Source of the DNA: Deltaproteobacteria bacterium
GTDB lineage: Bacteria; Myxococcota; UBA727; JABDBI01
Length of the DNA: 18,967 nt
Reading direction: 5' to 3'
Assembly: GCA_016764955.1 (NCBI GenBank)
Contig: JAESQZ010000226.1
Location: forward strand, 1-18,967
Shown: in pieces, positions 6,991-13,652 of the stretch
How positions within the stretch are numbered: the first letter of the stretch is position 1
Layout of the letters: each line of letters opens with the position of its first letter
Program-made: the position numbers and the translations under genes
The notes under the pieces: model-generated
What the model was told of the DNA's origin: nothing
Database searches by the model: none
Seen by the model: the letters and a program-made list of their open reading frames with translations, nothing else

Positions 6991-7875
6991 CTAGTCAGCA
7001 CAAGCGCTTTCGAGTAGCCCAGGCTCGAAATAGCCAATCTTGAGCGGCTTAAATCCCGAATTTCGCAAAGCGAACCCTAAATCGGTTCTGGCCTCTGGCG
7101 GTAGAAAACAGAGTGTTATATCACCGCCGCCAGCGCCGCTTGGTTTCGAAAAAGCGCCAAATTGCCGGCAGATTGCCCAAATCGCATGCTGTTCAGAACT
7201 CATCACTTGAATTTTAGCAGCCTGCGACAACTTGATCAAAACTTCACGATTGGCCTGAACCACTTCGGATAATAAAGCCCAAGTCGCTTCACCTGTATAA
7301 AACTCTTCCCAGGCGGGTGTAAGCGCACCAATATCAGCTATGAGCTGCTTATAATCATCTGGGTTCTGTTTCTGATAGTCTTGCAGCTTCTTAAGAAAAA
7401 CTTCGGTCTTACTCGACTTGCCTGTAAAGACAGTCATAATAGTCTCTTGATTTAAGTTGGACCAAAGGGGCTCTATATCACCACCCTTTGCAAATCGAAC
7501 AAGCCCACCTTGATAGCAAGTCGCGACATCAATTCCAGAGCCTAAACCACCTGCAAATCGCTGATGCCCTTCTAAAGCAATGCGAAAAGGATTAATCGAA
7601 TCAATAAAGCCGGCCATACAAACAGCTGCTGCAGCAGAGGACCCTAAGCCCAGTTTATGCTCCCCCTCGTAAAGTGCGCTAGAGTCTATTTCAAAACGAG
7701 GCTCAACATCATGACCTGCAGATACAGCATCCCAAAGCTTAGACCTGTGAAGCTTATTGGAAGGTTTCAAGTAAACGCGCCGAGAAACCCCCATCGCCAA
7801 ACCTGGGTAGCCTTCCAACACTGCATACTCGCCCGCTAACACCAATTTGCCTGGGCAACTAATCTCACCAATCAT
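6991..7875 (-). CDS. mvaK2: GHMP kinase, probably phosphomevalonate kinase
   Basis: 294 aa, somewhat shorter than most phosphomevalonate kinases. The three GHMP motifs are present: CPGKLVLAGEYAVLEGYPGL (7-26), KLGLGSSAAAA (74-84, ATP loop) and KPSGAGGGD (244-252). GSGIDVAT (112-119) and the GAGGGD form fit phosphomevalonate kinase better than mevalonate kinase, although a broader mevalonate-pathway kinase cannot be excluded. It would phosphorylate 5-phosphomevalonate to the diphosphate, the substrate of the adjacent MvaD. The start overlaps the mvaD stop as ATGA (7872-7875), so the two are translationally coupled. The remaining pathway genes are not in the window. Confidence 0.88.
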   Translation of the reverse strand: MIGEISCPGKLVLAGEYAVLEGYPGLAMGVSRRVYLKPSNKLHRSKLWDAVSAGHDVEPRFEIDSSALYEGEHKLGLGSSAAAAVCMAGFIDSINPFRIALEGHQRFAGGLGSGIDVATCYQGGLVRFAKGGDIEPLWSNLNQETIMTVFTGKSSKTEVFLKKLQDYQKQNPDDYKQLIADIGALTPAWEEFYTGEATWALLSEVVQANREVLIKLSQAAKIQVMSSEQHAIWAICRQFGAFSKPSGAGGGDITLCFLPPEARTDLGFALRNSGFKPLKIGYFEPGLLESACAD

Positions 7876-8885
7876 AAATCATACGCCCCTGGGCCTGGGC
7901 CAGCCAAGGTCACGTTTAAGACACCAGGTATTTCTTGGAGCTTTTTTTGCCACCAAGCAGCGTCTTTATTTAAACAAAGCACCTTAACTTGCGGGCCTGC
8001 GTCCAAAGTCAAGTAGCCTTCTAAACCTGTTCGCCTTAAGTCACGCACTTCGTTCATGACGGCTATTGTCGTTGGTTCAAAGTACCAAAAGCCGGGCTTA
8101 GCAGCCATTAAGCTCGCATGCATTTTAAGCGCTGAGTACTCAGTAAGTTCACCCAATTTTGAAAAGTCTGCTTGCTTAATAGCCTCAAGTGCATCGTCTA
8201 AATCTGCCTGATGACTTGAAAGCCAAGCTGAGTAATAAGGCGATGTTTTTGTGGTTAAGTTCATCGCTTCTCGAGAGCTCATGGGCTTTTTAACAGCGCT
8301 GCACTGCACGACTAAAAGTCTTAAGTCTAAACCATCAGTCGTCATCCCGGGCTTGACCCGGGATCCAGTCCCCTTGCCATATCCTGGACCCCGGCTCGGA
8401 GGCCGGGGTGACACTGGCTCAGCAAAGCCCTCCTGGCTCATTTTAACCAAGCCCGGAAAAATACTCCGCGCTGCCGATCCTGAGCCTTGCCTCGCCAACG
8501 CACTAAGTTCTCTAGGGGCTAAACCAAGTTCAAAAAAGCTATTCACCGCTTGTGCTAACGCTGCAAAACCAGACGCCGAAGACGCAAAGCCTGCCTCTGT
8601 TGGCACATGGTTTTTCGATAAGACATCGCAGTAAATATTTTTGCCAGATAGCTTGCGAGCTTTGTCTAAGAAATTTTTGACGCGCTCCAAACGCTCACCT
8701 GACTGTTCTTTGCCATCTAATAAAAAGCGATCTGCCTCAGCCTCGCGCAGCTGAGTCTGCGTGTAAAAAGCATCAAGCGTAAGTGACAAAGAACCAGTGG
8801 CTGGGAGGTTTTTCTCCGTATCAGCTTTGCCCCAGTATTTAATCAACGCGATATTACTGTGGGCAATAGCGCTAACGGATTTCAT
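7872..8885 (-). CDS. mvaD: diphosphomevalonate decarboxylase with an in-frame repeat insertion
   Basis: 337 aa from the ATG at 8885, which gives the canonical N-terminus (MKSVSAIAHSNIALIKYWGK). Upstream codons belong to tRNA-Cys. Motifs: NIALIKYWGK (11-20), PTEAGFASSASGFAAL (95-110), GSGSAARSIFPG (135-145) and LDAGPQVKVL (294-303) with the catalytic Asp at 295. It makes isopentenyl diphosphate by ATP-dependent decarboxylation. Residues about 159-182 are the translation of a 72-bp palindromic pair (8341-8412), between VKMSQEGFAEPV and DLRLLVVQCSAVKKP; family members have a variable loop there, so activity may survive. The segment is Pro, Gly and Arg rich, unlike the rest. The start codon is directly next to the tRNA, with no leader and no Shine-Dalgarno. 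Confidence 0.94.
   Translation of the reverse strand: MKSVSAIAHSNIALIKYWGKADTEKNLPATGSLSLTLDAFYTQTQLREAEADRFLLDGKEQSGERLERVKNFLDKARKLSGKNIYCDVLSKNHVPTEAGFASSASGFAALAQAVNSFFELGLAPRELSALARQGSGSAARSIFPGLVKMSQEGFAEPVSPRPPSRGPGYGKGTGSRVKPGMTTDGLDLRLLVVQCSAVKKPMSSREAMNLTTKTSPYYSAWLSSHQADLDDALEAIKQADFSKLGELTEYSALKMHASLMAAKPGFWYFEPTTIAVMNEVRDLRRTGLEGYLTLDAGPQVKVLCLNKDAAWWQKKLQEIPGVLNVTLAGPGPGAYDL
8341..8412. repeat. head-to-head palindromic repeat pair inside mvaD
   Basis: Left unit 8341-8368: GTCATCCCGGG, CTTGA, CCCGGGATCCAG. Spacer of 15 bp. Right unit 8384-8412: CTGGACCCCGGC, TCGGA, GGCCGGGGTGAC. The total of 72 bp is 24 codons, so the mvaD frame is kept. On the coding strand it has no stop codon and encodes a Pro/Gly/Arg-rich peptide ending GSRVKPGMT. 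The units match those flanking the lipoprotein start near 16624-16682. Confidence 0.92.
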
Positions 8886-8960
8886 TGGAGGTGCCGATCG
8901 GATTTGAACCGACGTAAAACGGTTTTGCAGACCGCTCCCTAACCGCTCAGGCACAGCACC
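8886..8960 (-). tRNA. tRNA-Cys (anticodon GCA)
   Basis: 75 nt including an encoded CCA. The acceptor stem is GGTGCTG with CGGCACC (one G-U pair), followed by discriminator T and CCA. The anticodon stem GCGGT/ACCGT holds the loop CTGCAAA, anticodon GCA. The T arm is GTCGG-TTCAAAT-CCGAT. The U73 discriminator is a tRNA-Cys identity element. The last A of CCA is immediately followed by the mvaD ATG, so the tRNA and mvaD must share a transcript unless mvaD has a promoter inside the tRNA. Confidence 0.96.
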
Positions 8961-8973
8961 AAGAGCCTATAGC

Positions 8974-9002
8974 GATATGCCATATTGAACTTATGGGGTC
9001 AA
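8974..9002 (-). promoter_or_regulatory. candidate promoter for tRNA-Cys, mvaD and mvaK2
   Basis: Minus strand TTGACC (-35, five of six) at 9002-8997, a 17-bp spacer, then CATATC (-10, weak, three of six) at 8979-8974. The tRNA begins 13 nt after the -10. The position fits a tRNA promoter with a very short leader. It is based only on the match to the sigma-70 pattern. Confidence 0.4.
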
Positions 9003-9016
9003 GTTGGATTACTTTT

Positions 9017-9074
9017 GTCATGCTGGCGCAGGCCAGCATCTCGGTACATAGACCCTGGCCTTCGCCAGGGTGAC
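9017..9074. repeat. head-to-head palindromic repeat pair between genes
   Basis: Left unit 9017-9042: GTCATGCTGGC, GCAG, GCCAGCATCTC. Spacer of 9 bp. Right unit 9052-9074: ACCCTGGC, CTTC, GCCAGGGTGAC. Same architecture as the mvaD element but with different stems. It ends 2 bp from the stop codon of the small protein gene at 9077. Confidence 0.85.
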
Positions 9075-9076
9075 TA

Positions 9077-9385
9077 TCAGCTAGGTTTCAAGCTTAGCTT
9101 CTGCACAATATCGACATCTTCTGGGTCCATATTATGGCTATAAGCCACGGCATAAGTGCCTTTTAAGCCTGTTTTGGGGTCTGAAAGCGCAAAAAGAATC
9201 ATTTCTTCATCCAAATCCGTTTCGCCTTCAAAGCGCACAACTTCATCCATACTCAAGTCATCAGCTTCAAATTTTTGCTGAGAAGGCGTCGCAATTAACT
9301 TGCCTTCTTTAGAACGAAAGTCCTCTGTATAACCTTTAGCTTCAAGGCGCTTAATAGCTTGGCTGAGAGTTTCTGCTTCACGCAT
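9077..9385 (-). CDS. small conserved protein (~100 aa) of unknown function
   Basis: 102 aa, acidic, without signal peptide or membrane segment. Its pattern (LSQAIKRLEAKGYTEDF near the N-terminus, then MDEVVRFEGETDLDEEMILF and KGTYAVAYSHNMDP) matches a small family common in Bacteroidetes and some other bacteria that is often labelled phosphoribosylpyrophosphate synthetase. That label is not supported: the protein is far too short and lacks the PRPP-synthetase motifs. The function is unknown. It begins 4 bp after the recJ stop on the same strand, so it is probably co-transcribed with recJ. I see no Shine-Dalgarno before the ATG. Confidence 0.8.
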   Translation of the reverse strand: MREAETLSQAIKRLEAKGYTEDFRSKEGKLIATPSQQKFEADDLSMDEVVRFEGETDLDEEMILFALSDPKTGLKGTYAVAYSHNMDPEDVDIVQKLSLKPS

Positions 9386-9389
9386 AGGG

Positions 9390-11081
9390 CTAGTTTAGCA
9401 TATCTTTAACCCGCAGCTGTAATATCCTACGCCCGAGCCATTCGTTCATCTCGGGCGTTACGAGCATATCAACTGGTTTATCTAAAATCGCTTGTTTTTC
9501 AGCCATGCCAAAGGCAATAAAATCCAGGCCCTGAGACAGCTTGCCTTTTAAGTGCCCGCCTTTAAGCTCTCGAAATTCATCAACTTTGGCGCCTTTAATG
9601 CAAAAAACAGGTTCTGGGTTGGATCGCCCATAAGGCGCTGCTTGAGCTAGCTGGCTCACCAATTTTTCTGACAGCTCATCCAAAGCAATTTCGCCATCAT
9701 GATAAAGCACTGGCACTAGGTCTTCAGGTTTTAGCTTAGATTTCGCATAGTCTCTAAAGGCATCTTGAAATAAATCAAAGTCTTCTAAGTTCACATGCAC
9801 GCCAACAGCATGTGCATGCCCTCCAAAGCCAATCATGGTTTCTTCGATACTCAACAAAGCTTCATGTAAATTAAAGCCGGGTATACTACGGCCAGAGCCT
9901 TTGCCATTTTCACCAACAACAATCGTTGGTTTGCCAGTTTTCTCAACCAAACGACTGGCCACAATGCCAACTACGCCCGGATGCCAAGACTCACGCCCAA
10001 CAACAATTCCAAATGCGCTCTCATGTTCTGAAGAGCTCATGATCTCCTCGAGTGCCTCTTCGACAATCTGCTTTTCAAGCGCTCGTCTTGCTTGATTATT
10101 GGCGTCGAGCTCTTCGGCCATGAGCAATGCCGATGTATAGTCAGCACTGCGTAAGAGCTCTACAGCACTCATGGCATTCTCGAGTCTGCCTGCAGCGTTT
10201 ATACGAGGCCCCAAGTGAAAGCCAAGAGTCCCAGAGCTTACTTTGTGCGGCGCTATTTTGGCAGCTTCTAAAAGCGCTTTGATACCAGGACGCAGTGCTT
10301 TTTTAACTATCTCCAGGCCCTTTTGAACAAAAACACGATTATCGTCGATTAAAGGCACAACATCAGCAACTGTTGCCAAAGCCACCAAGTCTAACCACTG
10401 GGTCAAGTTAGGCTCTTGGCGATTGTCAAAATAGCCTTGCTCTCTCAAGTGCTTTCGAAGCGCCATGCACATATTAAAGACCACGCCAGCTGCACATAAA
10501 TGATGTGCTTGCCGAGTGCAGTCTTGGCGATGTGGATTAATCACCGCCACAGCTTCAGGCAAAGTCACAGGAACCGTGTGATGGTCAATCACCACCACTT
10601 CCATATTTTTAGAACGCGCAATTTCAACTTCTTCGTGCGCTGTCACGCCGCAATCAACCGTAATAATTAATCGGCAGCCTTTGGCTTCTAAGCGTTCTAA
10701 TCCTGCTTTGCTTAAGCCGTAGCCTTCTGTGAGTCTATTCGGCAAAGTCACGGCTACTTGAGCGCCTAAGCTTTCCAAAAACTCAGACAAAATCACGCTG
10801 GAAGTCACACCGTCGACGTCATAATCACCAAAGATGCCGATTTTTTCGCCTTCTAAAACAGCTTTTTCTATACGCGCACAAGCTTCTTTCATGCCAGCCA
10901 ACGCCATTGGATCTGGCAAATGCGTAAAGTCTGGTTTCAAATAACGCTGCGCTTGCTTTGAGTCTACAATGCCACGCGCGACTAAAATCCGAGCTAATAT
11001 TCTTGGTAAATCTAAGTCGATAATTAATTTGTTAACTTGGTTTTGATCTATTTCTCGCTCAACCCAACGGCGCTTCTTCAT
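9390..11081 (-). CDS. recJ: single-stranded-DNA-specific 5'-3' exonuclease RecJ
   Basis: 563 aa, the normal length. RecJ degrades single-stranded DNA in RecF-pathway recombination, mismatch repair and base excision repair. DHH-superfamily motifs are in order: IFGDYDVDGVTSS (83-95), IITVDCGVTAHEE (139-151), VVVIDHHTVP (162-171) and ATVADVVPL (236-244), which together bind two metal ions. The DHHA1-type GFGGHAHAVGVHV follows near 415, then the C-terminal OB-like domain. All metal-binding Asp and His are present. The start MKKRRWVERE is not preceded by a strong ribosome-binding site. The 95 bp upstream (11082-11176) hold no gene, only a short imperfect GTTGTTGAA direct repeat just before the ATG. 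Confidence 0.96.
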   Translation of the reverse strand: MKKRRWVEREIDQNQVNKLIIDLDLPRILARILVARGIVDSKQAQRYLKPDFTHLPDPMALAGMKEACARIEKAVLEGEKIGIFGDYDVDGVTSSVILSEFLESLGAQVAVTLPNRLTEGYGLSKAGLERLEAKGCRLIITVDCGVTAHEEVEIARSKNMEVVVIDHHTVPVTLPEAVAVINPHRQDCTRQAHHLCAAGVVFNMCMALRKHLREQGYFDNRQEPNLTQWLDLVALATVADVVPLIDDNRVFVQKGLEIVKKALRPGIKALLEAAKIAPHKVSSGTLGFHLGPRINAAGRLENAMSAVELLRSADYTSALLMAEELDANNQARRALEKQIVEEALEEIMSSSEHESAFGIVVGRESWHPGVVGIVASRLVEKTGKPTIVVGENGKGSGRSIPGFNLHEALLSIEETMIGFGGHAHAVGVHVNLEDFDLFQDAFRDYAKSKLKPEDLVPVLYHDGEIALDELSEKLVSQLAQAAPYGRSNPEPVFCIKGAKVDEFRELKGGHLKGKLSQGLDFIAFGMAEKQAILDKPVDMLVTPEMNEWLGRRILQLRVKDMLN

Positions 11082-11176
11082 GCTTCAACAACTTTCAACA
11101 ACAACTTACCAACGGGACTTTGAATGTACTGAGAATAAATTTTCATATTGGGGCGCTATTAGAGCACAAAACAAAA

Positions 11177-11662
11177 CTAAAACCAACGCCGAACCTGAGA
11201 CTTATACTCTAAATATTCTGGCCCAAATTTCTTCTCTAAGTAAGACTCTTCTCGAGCTATTACAAATTTGGTAATTACAAACACAAAAATAACCGTCGTC
11301 AAAAGGCCCCACAAAGTGTTAGCTATCAAAGCAATTCCAATTAAAAACAAAGCAAAGCCCAAATAAATCGGATTTCTTGAATATCGATATGGACCAGTTT
11401 TGATAATCACAGAAGTTGGCTTCCAAGGTTTGATCTCAGTTTCGTTTACTTTAAAAAGCCATGCAGATTTAACAAATACAACAACTGCTAATAAGCAAAC
11501 AGGAAGCCCAAATAACAGCGAATAACCTGGCGTTAAAAATGGCGCCGGGAAAAAATAGTCTAGAATTAAACCAAGAGCTAAAAGAAATAACGCAATCAAC
11601 GGCGGCGGTATTCGCACACCTGCATTGTCAGCTATGTTATGATTTTGGGTTTTTTTATCCAT
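11177..11662 (-). CDS. isoprenylcysteine carboxyl methyltransferase-like membrane protein
   Basis: 161 aa from the ATG at 11662; an in-frame TTG at 11671 adds three residues. It has about four hydrophobic segments, and the C-terminal half carries the ICMT/phospholipid-methyltransferase pattern: TGPYRYSRNPIYLG, then EESYLEKKFGPEYLEYKSQVRRW. These residues bind S-adenosylmethionine and the headgroup or cysteine carboxylate at the membrane surface. Bacterial members are mostly uncharacterised. Acceptors may be lipid or small molecule, and nothing in the neighbourhood identifies one. It lies 95 bp upstream of recJ on the same strand, with a palindromic repeat just upstream of its start. Confidence 0.87.
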   Translation of the reverse strand: MDKKTQNHNIADNAGVRIPPPLIALFLLALGLILDYFFPAPFLTPGYSLLFGLPVCLLAVVVFVKSAWLFKVNETEIKPWKPTSVIIKTGPYRYSRNPIYLGFALFLIGIALIANTLWGLLTTVIFVFVITKFVIAREESYLEKKFGPEYLEYKSQVRRWF

Positions 11663-11686
11663 AAGCCACAAGAGTATAGCAGCTAG

Positions 11687-11709
11687 ACCCTGGCCTGCGC
11701 CAGGGTGAC
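11687..11709. repeat. single palindromic repeat unit
   Basis: ACCCTGGC, CTGC, GCCAGGGTGAC: nearly identical to the right-hand unit at 9052-9074, differing only in the loop. It begins one base after the stop codon of the DUF507 gene and lies upstream of the methyltransferase start. Confidence 0.85.
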
Positions 11710-11710
11710 A

Positions 11711-12226
11711 TCACAAACCTTTTTGGCGTTTAATTTGCGCGACTGCTCTCGGGTATTCGATATCCCAATCAGGGGAGCCTTCGCGGATATTCTTCAAGCG
11801 AGCGCGTGCTTCTTTATCGATTTCTTCTGGAATAGAAGCGTATTTATCGATTGCCTCGCGGATAACTTTTTTAAGCGCAGGGTCGTCTCCAAAGACTTCT
11901 TCGACGTTTTTAGAAGCAAGAAGAGCCTCTGAAAGCTGAGTCAAAACATAGTCCAGGGCTTCATCACCTACTTTGAAATTCTTGGATTCGGCCAAGCTTT
12001 GTTTCGCTTGCATAAAGCGCTCAGCACCTAGGCCGCGCCTAGCAAGCAGATCGCGCGCTTGTTCATTGATGCGCTCTTCCGCATCCAGGTATTCCACCAT
12101 CACTGCAGCCAAATCAAGCTCTGCCTCTTCAGCTTTGCCATCTTCAATTTCAATAAGCTCAGCTGCGGTTAGCAGTCGGATGCTATCCTTAGCAATTTTA
12201 GGAATAATTTTACGATAGAGCCGCAT
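11711..12226 (-). CDS. DUF507 family protein
   Basis: 171 aa, soluble, strongly charged and helical. It fits DUF507, a family known mainly from deltaproteobacterial lineages: an MRLYR start, IEIED followed by AELDLAAVMVEYLDAEERI, ARDLLARRGLG, VEEVFGDDPALKKVIREAI, and a C-terminal DIEYPRAVAQIKRQKGL. No function is known. Length and both ends agree with the family, so the start at 12226 is secure. TTGACA occurs about 33 nt upstream on the coding strand (12264-12259), but without a well-spaced -10. It follows the 410-aa orphan gene by 48 bp. Confidence 0.88.
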   Translation of the reverse strand: MRLYRKIIPKIAKDSIRLLTAAELIEIEDGKAEEAELDLAAVMVEYLDAEERINEQARDLLARRGLGAERFMQAKQSLAESKNFKVGDEALDYVLTQLSEALLASKNVEEVFGDDPALKKVIREAIDKYASIPEEIDKEARARLKNIREGSPDWDIEYPRAVAQIKRQKGL

Positions 12227-12274
12227 GGCATGTTGCTTTAGTCTATATTATGCTAATTGTCAAGCGATTCATGC

Positions 12275-13507
12275 CTACATCACCAGTTTATCTGGCTCCT
12301 GGCCTGATATCAGTGAAGTATGCAGTTTATGAATTTTTTCCTCACAAGCTTGAGCCGCATCACCAGTAATAGGTAACCGAGTCAGCCGCACCCGGTTACC
12401 TAGCATCACACCCATTTGAAGAGTTTGCGGAGCCTCATCCCAAGCAACATGAAAGAGCACGCCTTTTCCTTGGCGCCCACCAGGAAACCACTGGGTTTCT
12501 CCAAAACCATGTTGCCGCGCAAATTGGGTTGCTGCCCCAATTGCCCGGTTCTGGTCTGCAAGAACCTGTGGATCGGTCACGAAACCAGCTTCTTCTGCAC
12601 GCTCCTGATTCCAACTTCCATCTAAAAGACTCTGCCAATGGGTTTTCTCCGTCTTCAGCCTCTCAGCGGGACCTGCTTCCAAAAAATCGGTGATTGCTTG
12701 CGTATTCGTCAGACTCCTGGTGGATTGAATCTCATTCAACAAGCCCTGCATATTTCTAGGATAAGGATTATTTACATTCTGACGATCCAGATCAAAGAGT
12801 TCTGCTGCTCCAACAATTAAGTTGCCAAACTGCTCCATTGAATCGCCTTGATTAAATACAAATTCTTGCAAGCTATTGAAAAATTCGGGCTTCTTTTCCG
12901 CCACCAATCTCAACAAGTTCCCATCTTCAGCGCTCAAATGAACGCCGGAAAATTGAATCTGGCTAGCTAGGGCCTCCGCACGCCTCGAGACATCCACTGC
13001 CTGAAACAGACCTTTACACTGATTCAGCGGTTCAGCAGGAACTACTAAGCCTTGAAGCTCTGCCTTGAAAATCGAGAAGTCGTTGGCCTGAGCAGTGTCC
13101 AGCTTATAGATCCCGCTTAAAAACTCTGAAATTTTACCAGATGCCTCTGGATTGCTACGCGCTATGTCCATCAGAGCACCTGACTCTTCTGGGGTTACGT
13201 CCCTGCCAATATGCTCTGCGCGCTCTATCTGATCTGCAACTCTTGGAATCGCTGCCTGAGTCTTTGCAATCTGGTCAACTAGCTCCTGTTTTCTAAACCA
13301 AGCCTTAGCCAATTTTTCATCCAATGGCTTCAGATGGCTCTCTATAAGTTGTTTCTGCAACGATGGCGCAGATTCTGTATCCAGCCCTTCGAATTCACCA
13401 TCCAAAACATCAAATCCAGCAGCCTCTGTTATTGGCTGGGAGTCTTCGCTTTTAGGAGTTTCCGAAACAGCTCCTCCCCCCGCCACTGGTGCCTTAACTC
13501 CATCCAT
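12275..13507 (-). CDS. 410-aa protein of unknown function with an internal duplication
   Basis: Start at the ATG 13507, preceded by a run of seven G (A-G7-AA, 13520-13511) that makes a strong ribosome-binding site; the longer frame to 13591 runs into tRNA-Gln. There is no signal peptide or membrane segment. Residues 1-50 are low-complexity, acidic and probably disordered. 60-97 is a likely coiled coil. Two related helical segments follow: 106-130 (EESGALMDIARSNPEASG and on) and 192-217 (SAEDGNLLRLVAEKKPEFF and on), sharing ARxNPE/AEKKPE and ISEFL/LQEFV. The C-terminal third (305-385) looks globular, with Trp and Gly-rich stretches. I do not recognise a family. Its domain-rich, leaderless build would also suit a secreted effector, but nothing proves that. 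Confidence 0.75.
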   Translation of the reverse strand: MDGVKAPVAGGGAVSETPKSEDSQPITEAAGFDVLDGEFEGLDTESAPSLQKQLIESHLKPLDEKLAKAWFRKQELVDQIAKTQAAIPRVADQIERAEHIGRDVTPEESGALMDIARSNPEASGKISEFLSGIYKLDTAQANDFSIFKAELQGLVVPAEPLNQCKGLFQAVDVSRRAEALASQIQFSGVHLSAEDGNLLRLVAEKKPEFFNSLQEFVFNQGDSMEQFGNLIVGAAELFDLDRQNVNNPYPRNMQGLLNEIQSTRSLTNTQAITDFLEAGPAERLKTEKTHWQSLLDGSWNQERAEEAGFVTDPQVLADQNRAIGAATQFARQHGFGETQWFPGGRQGKGVLFHVAWDEAPQTLQMGVMLGNRVRLTRLPITGDAAQACEEKIHKLHTSLISGQEPDKLVM

Positions 13508-13542
13508 ACATTCCCCCCCTGATTTTAGGATATACCAAAAAG

Positions 13543-13616
13543 TGGTTGGGGAACTAGGATTCGAACCTAGATTGGTGGAATCAGAATCCACAGTCCTGCC
13601 ATTGGACGATTCCCCA
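13543..13616 (-). tRNA. tRNA-Gln (anticodon CTG)
   Basis: 74 nt with an encoded CCA. The acceptor stem TGGGGAA pairs with TTCCCCA, starting at U1 as in other bacterial tRNA-Gln, with discriminator A and CCA. The anticodon stem GTGGA/TCCAC holds TTCTGAT, anticodon CTG. The T arm is CTAGG-TTCGAAT-CCTAG. It is followed after 35 bp by the 410-aa gene on the same strand. Confidence 0.96.
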
Positions 13617-13638
13617 CTAGCTTTTCATTAAAAGACCC

Positions 13639-13644
13639 ATTATA
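13639..13644 (-). promoter_or_regulatory. candidate -10 box of the tRNA-Gln promoter
   Basis: The minus strand carries a perfect TATAAT, 22 bp before the tRNA 5' end, which would give a leader of about 15 nt. No convincing -35 is visible at the usual distance. The same DNA is inside a hairpin (13636-13657) and just in front of the divergent HEAT-protein ATG, so the site may be shared. Confidence 0.4.
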
Positions 13645-13652
13645 TTTGCGCA

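Noticed and set aside
8251..8634. Open frame of 127 codons on the plus strand across the repeat
   Set aside because: It is antisense to mvaD; its length comes from the stop-free GC-rich palindromes and the peptide has no gene-like features.
8886..8954. N-terminal extension of mvaD into the tRNA
   Set aside because: The extra 23 residues would be translated tRNA-Cys, and the family N-terminus matches the ATG right after the tRNA.
9077..9385. Phosphoribosylpyrophosphate synthetase
   Set aside because: The related family often carries that name, but at 102 aa without PRPP-binding motifs the protein cannot be such an enzyme.
11687..11709. Intrinsic terminator after the DUF507 gene
   Set aside because: The hairpin is strong but no T-run follows on either strand, and it matches the dispersed repeat family.
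12259..12264. TTGACA as promoter of the DUF507 gene
   Set aside because: The hexamer is perfect but no acceptable -10 lies 16-18 bp away.
13508..13591. N-terminal extension of the 410-aa protein into the tRNA
   Set aside because: The extension starts inside tRNA-Gln; the ATG at 13507 has a strong ribosome-binding site.
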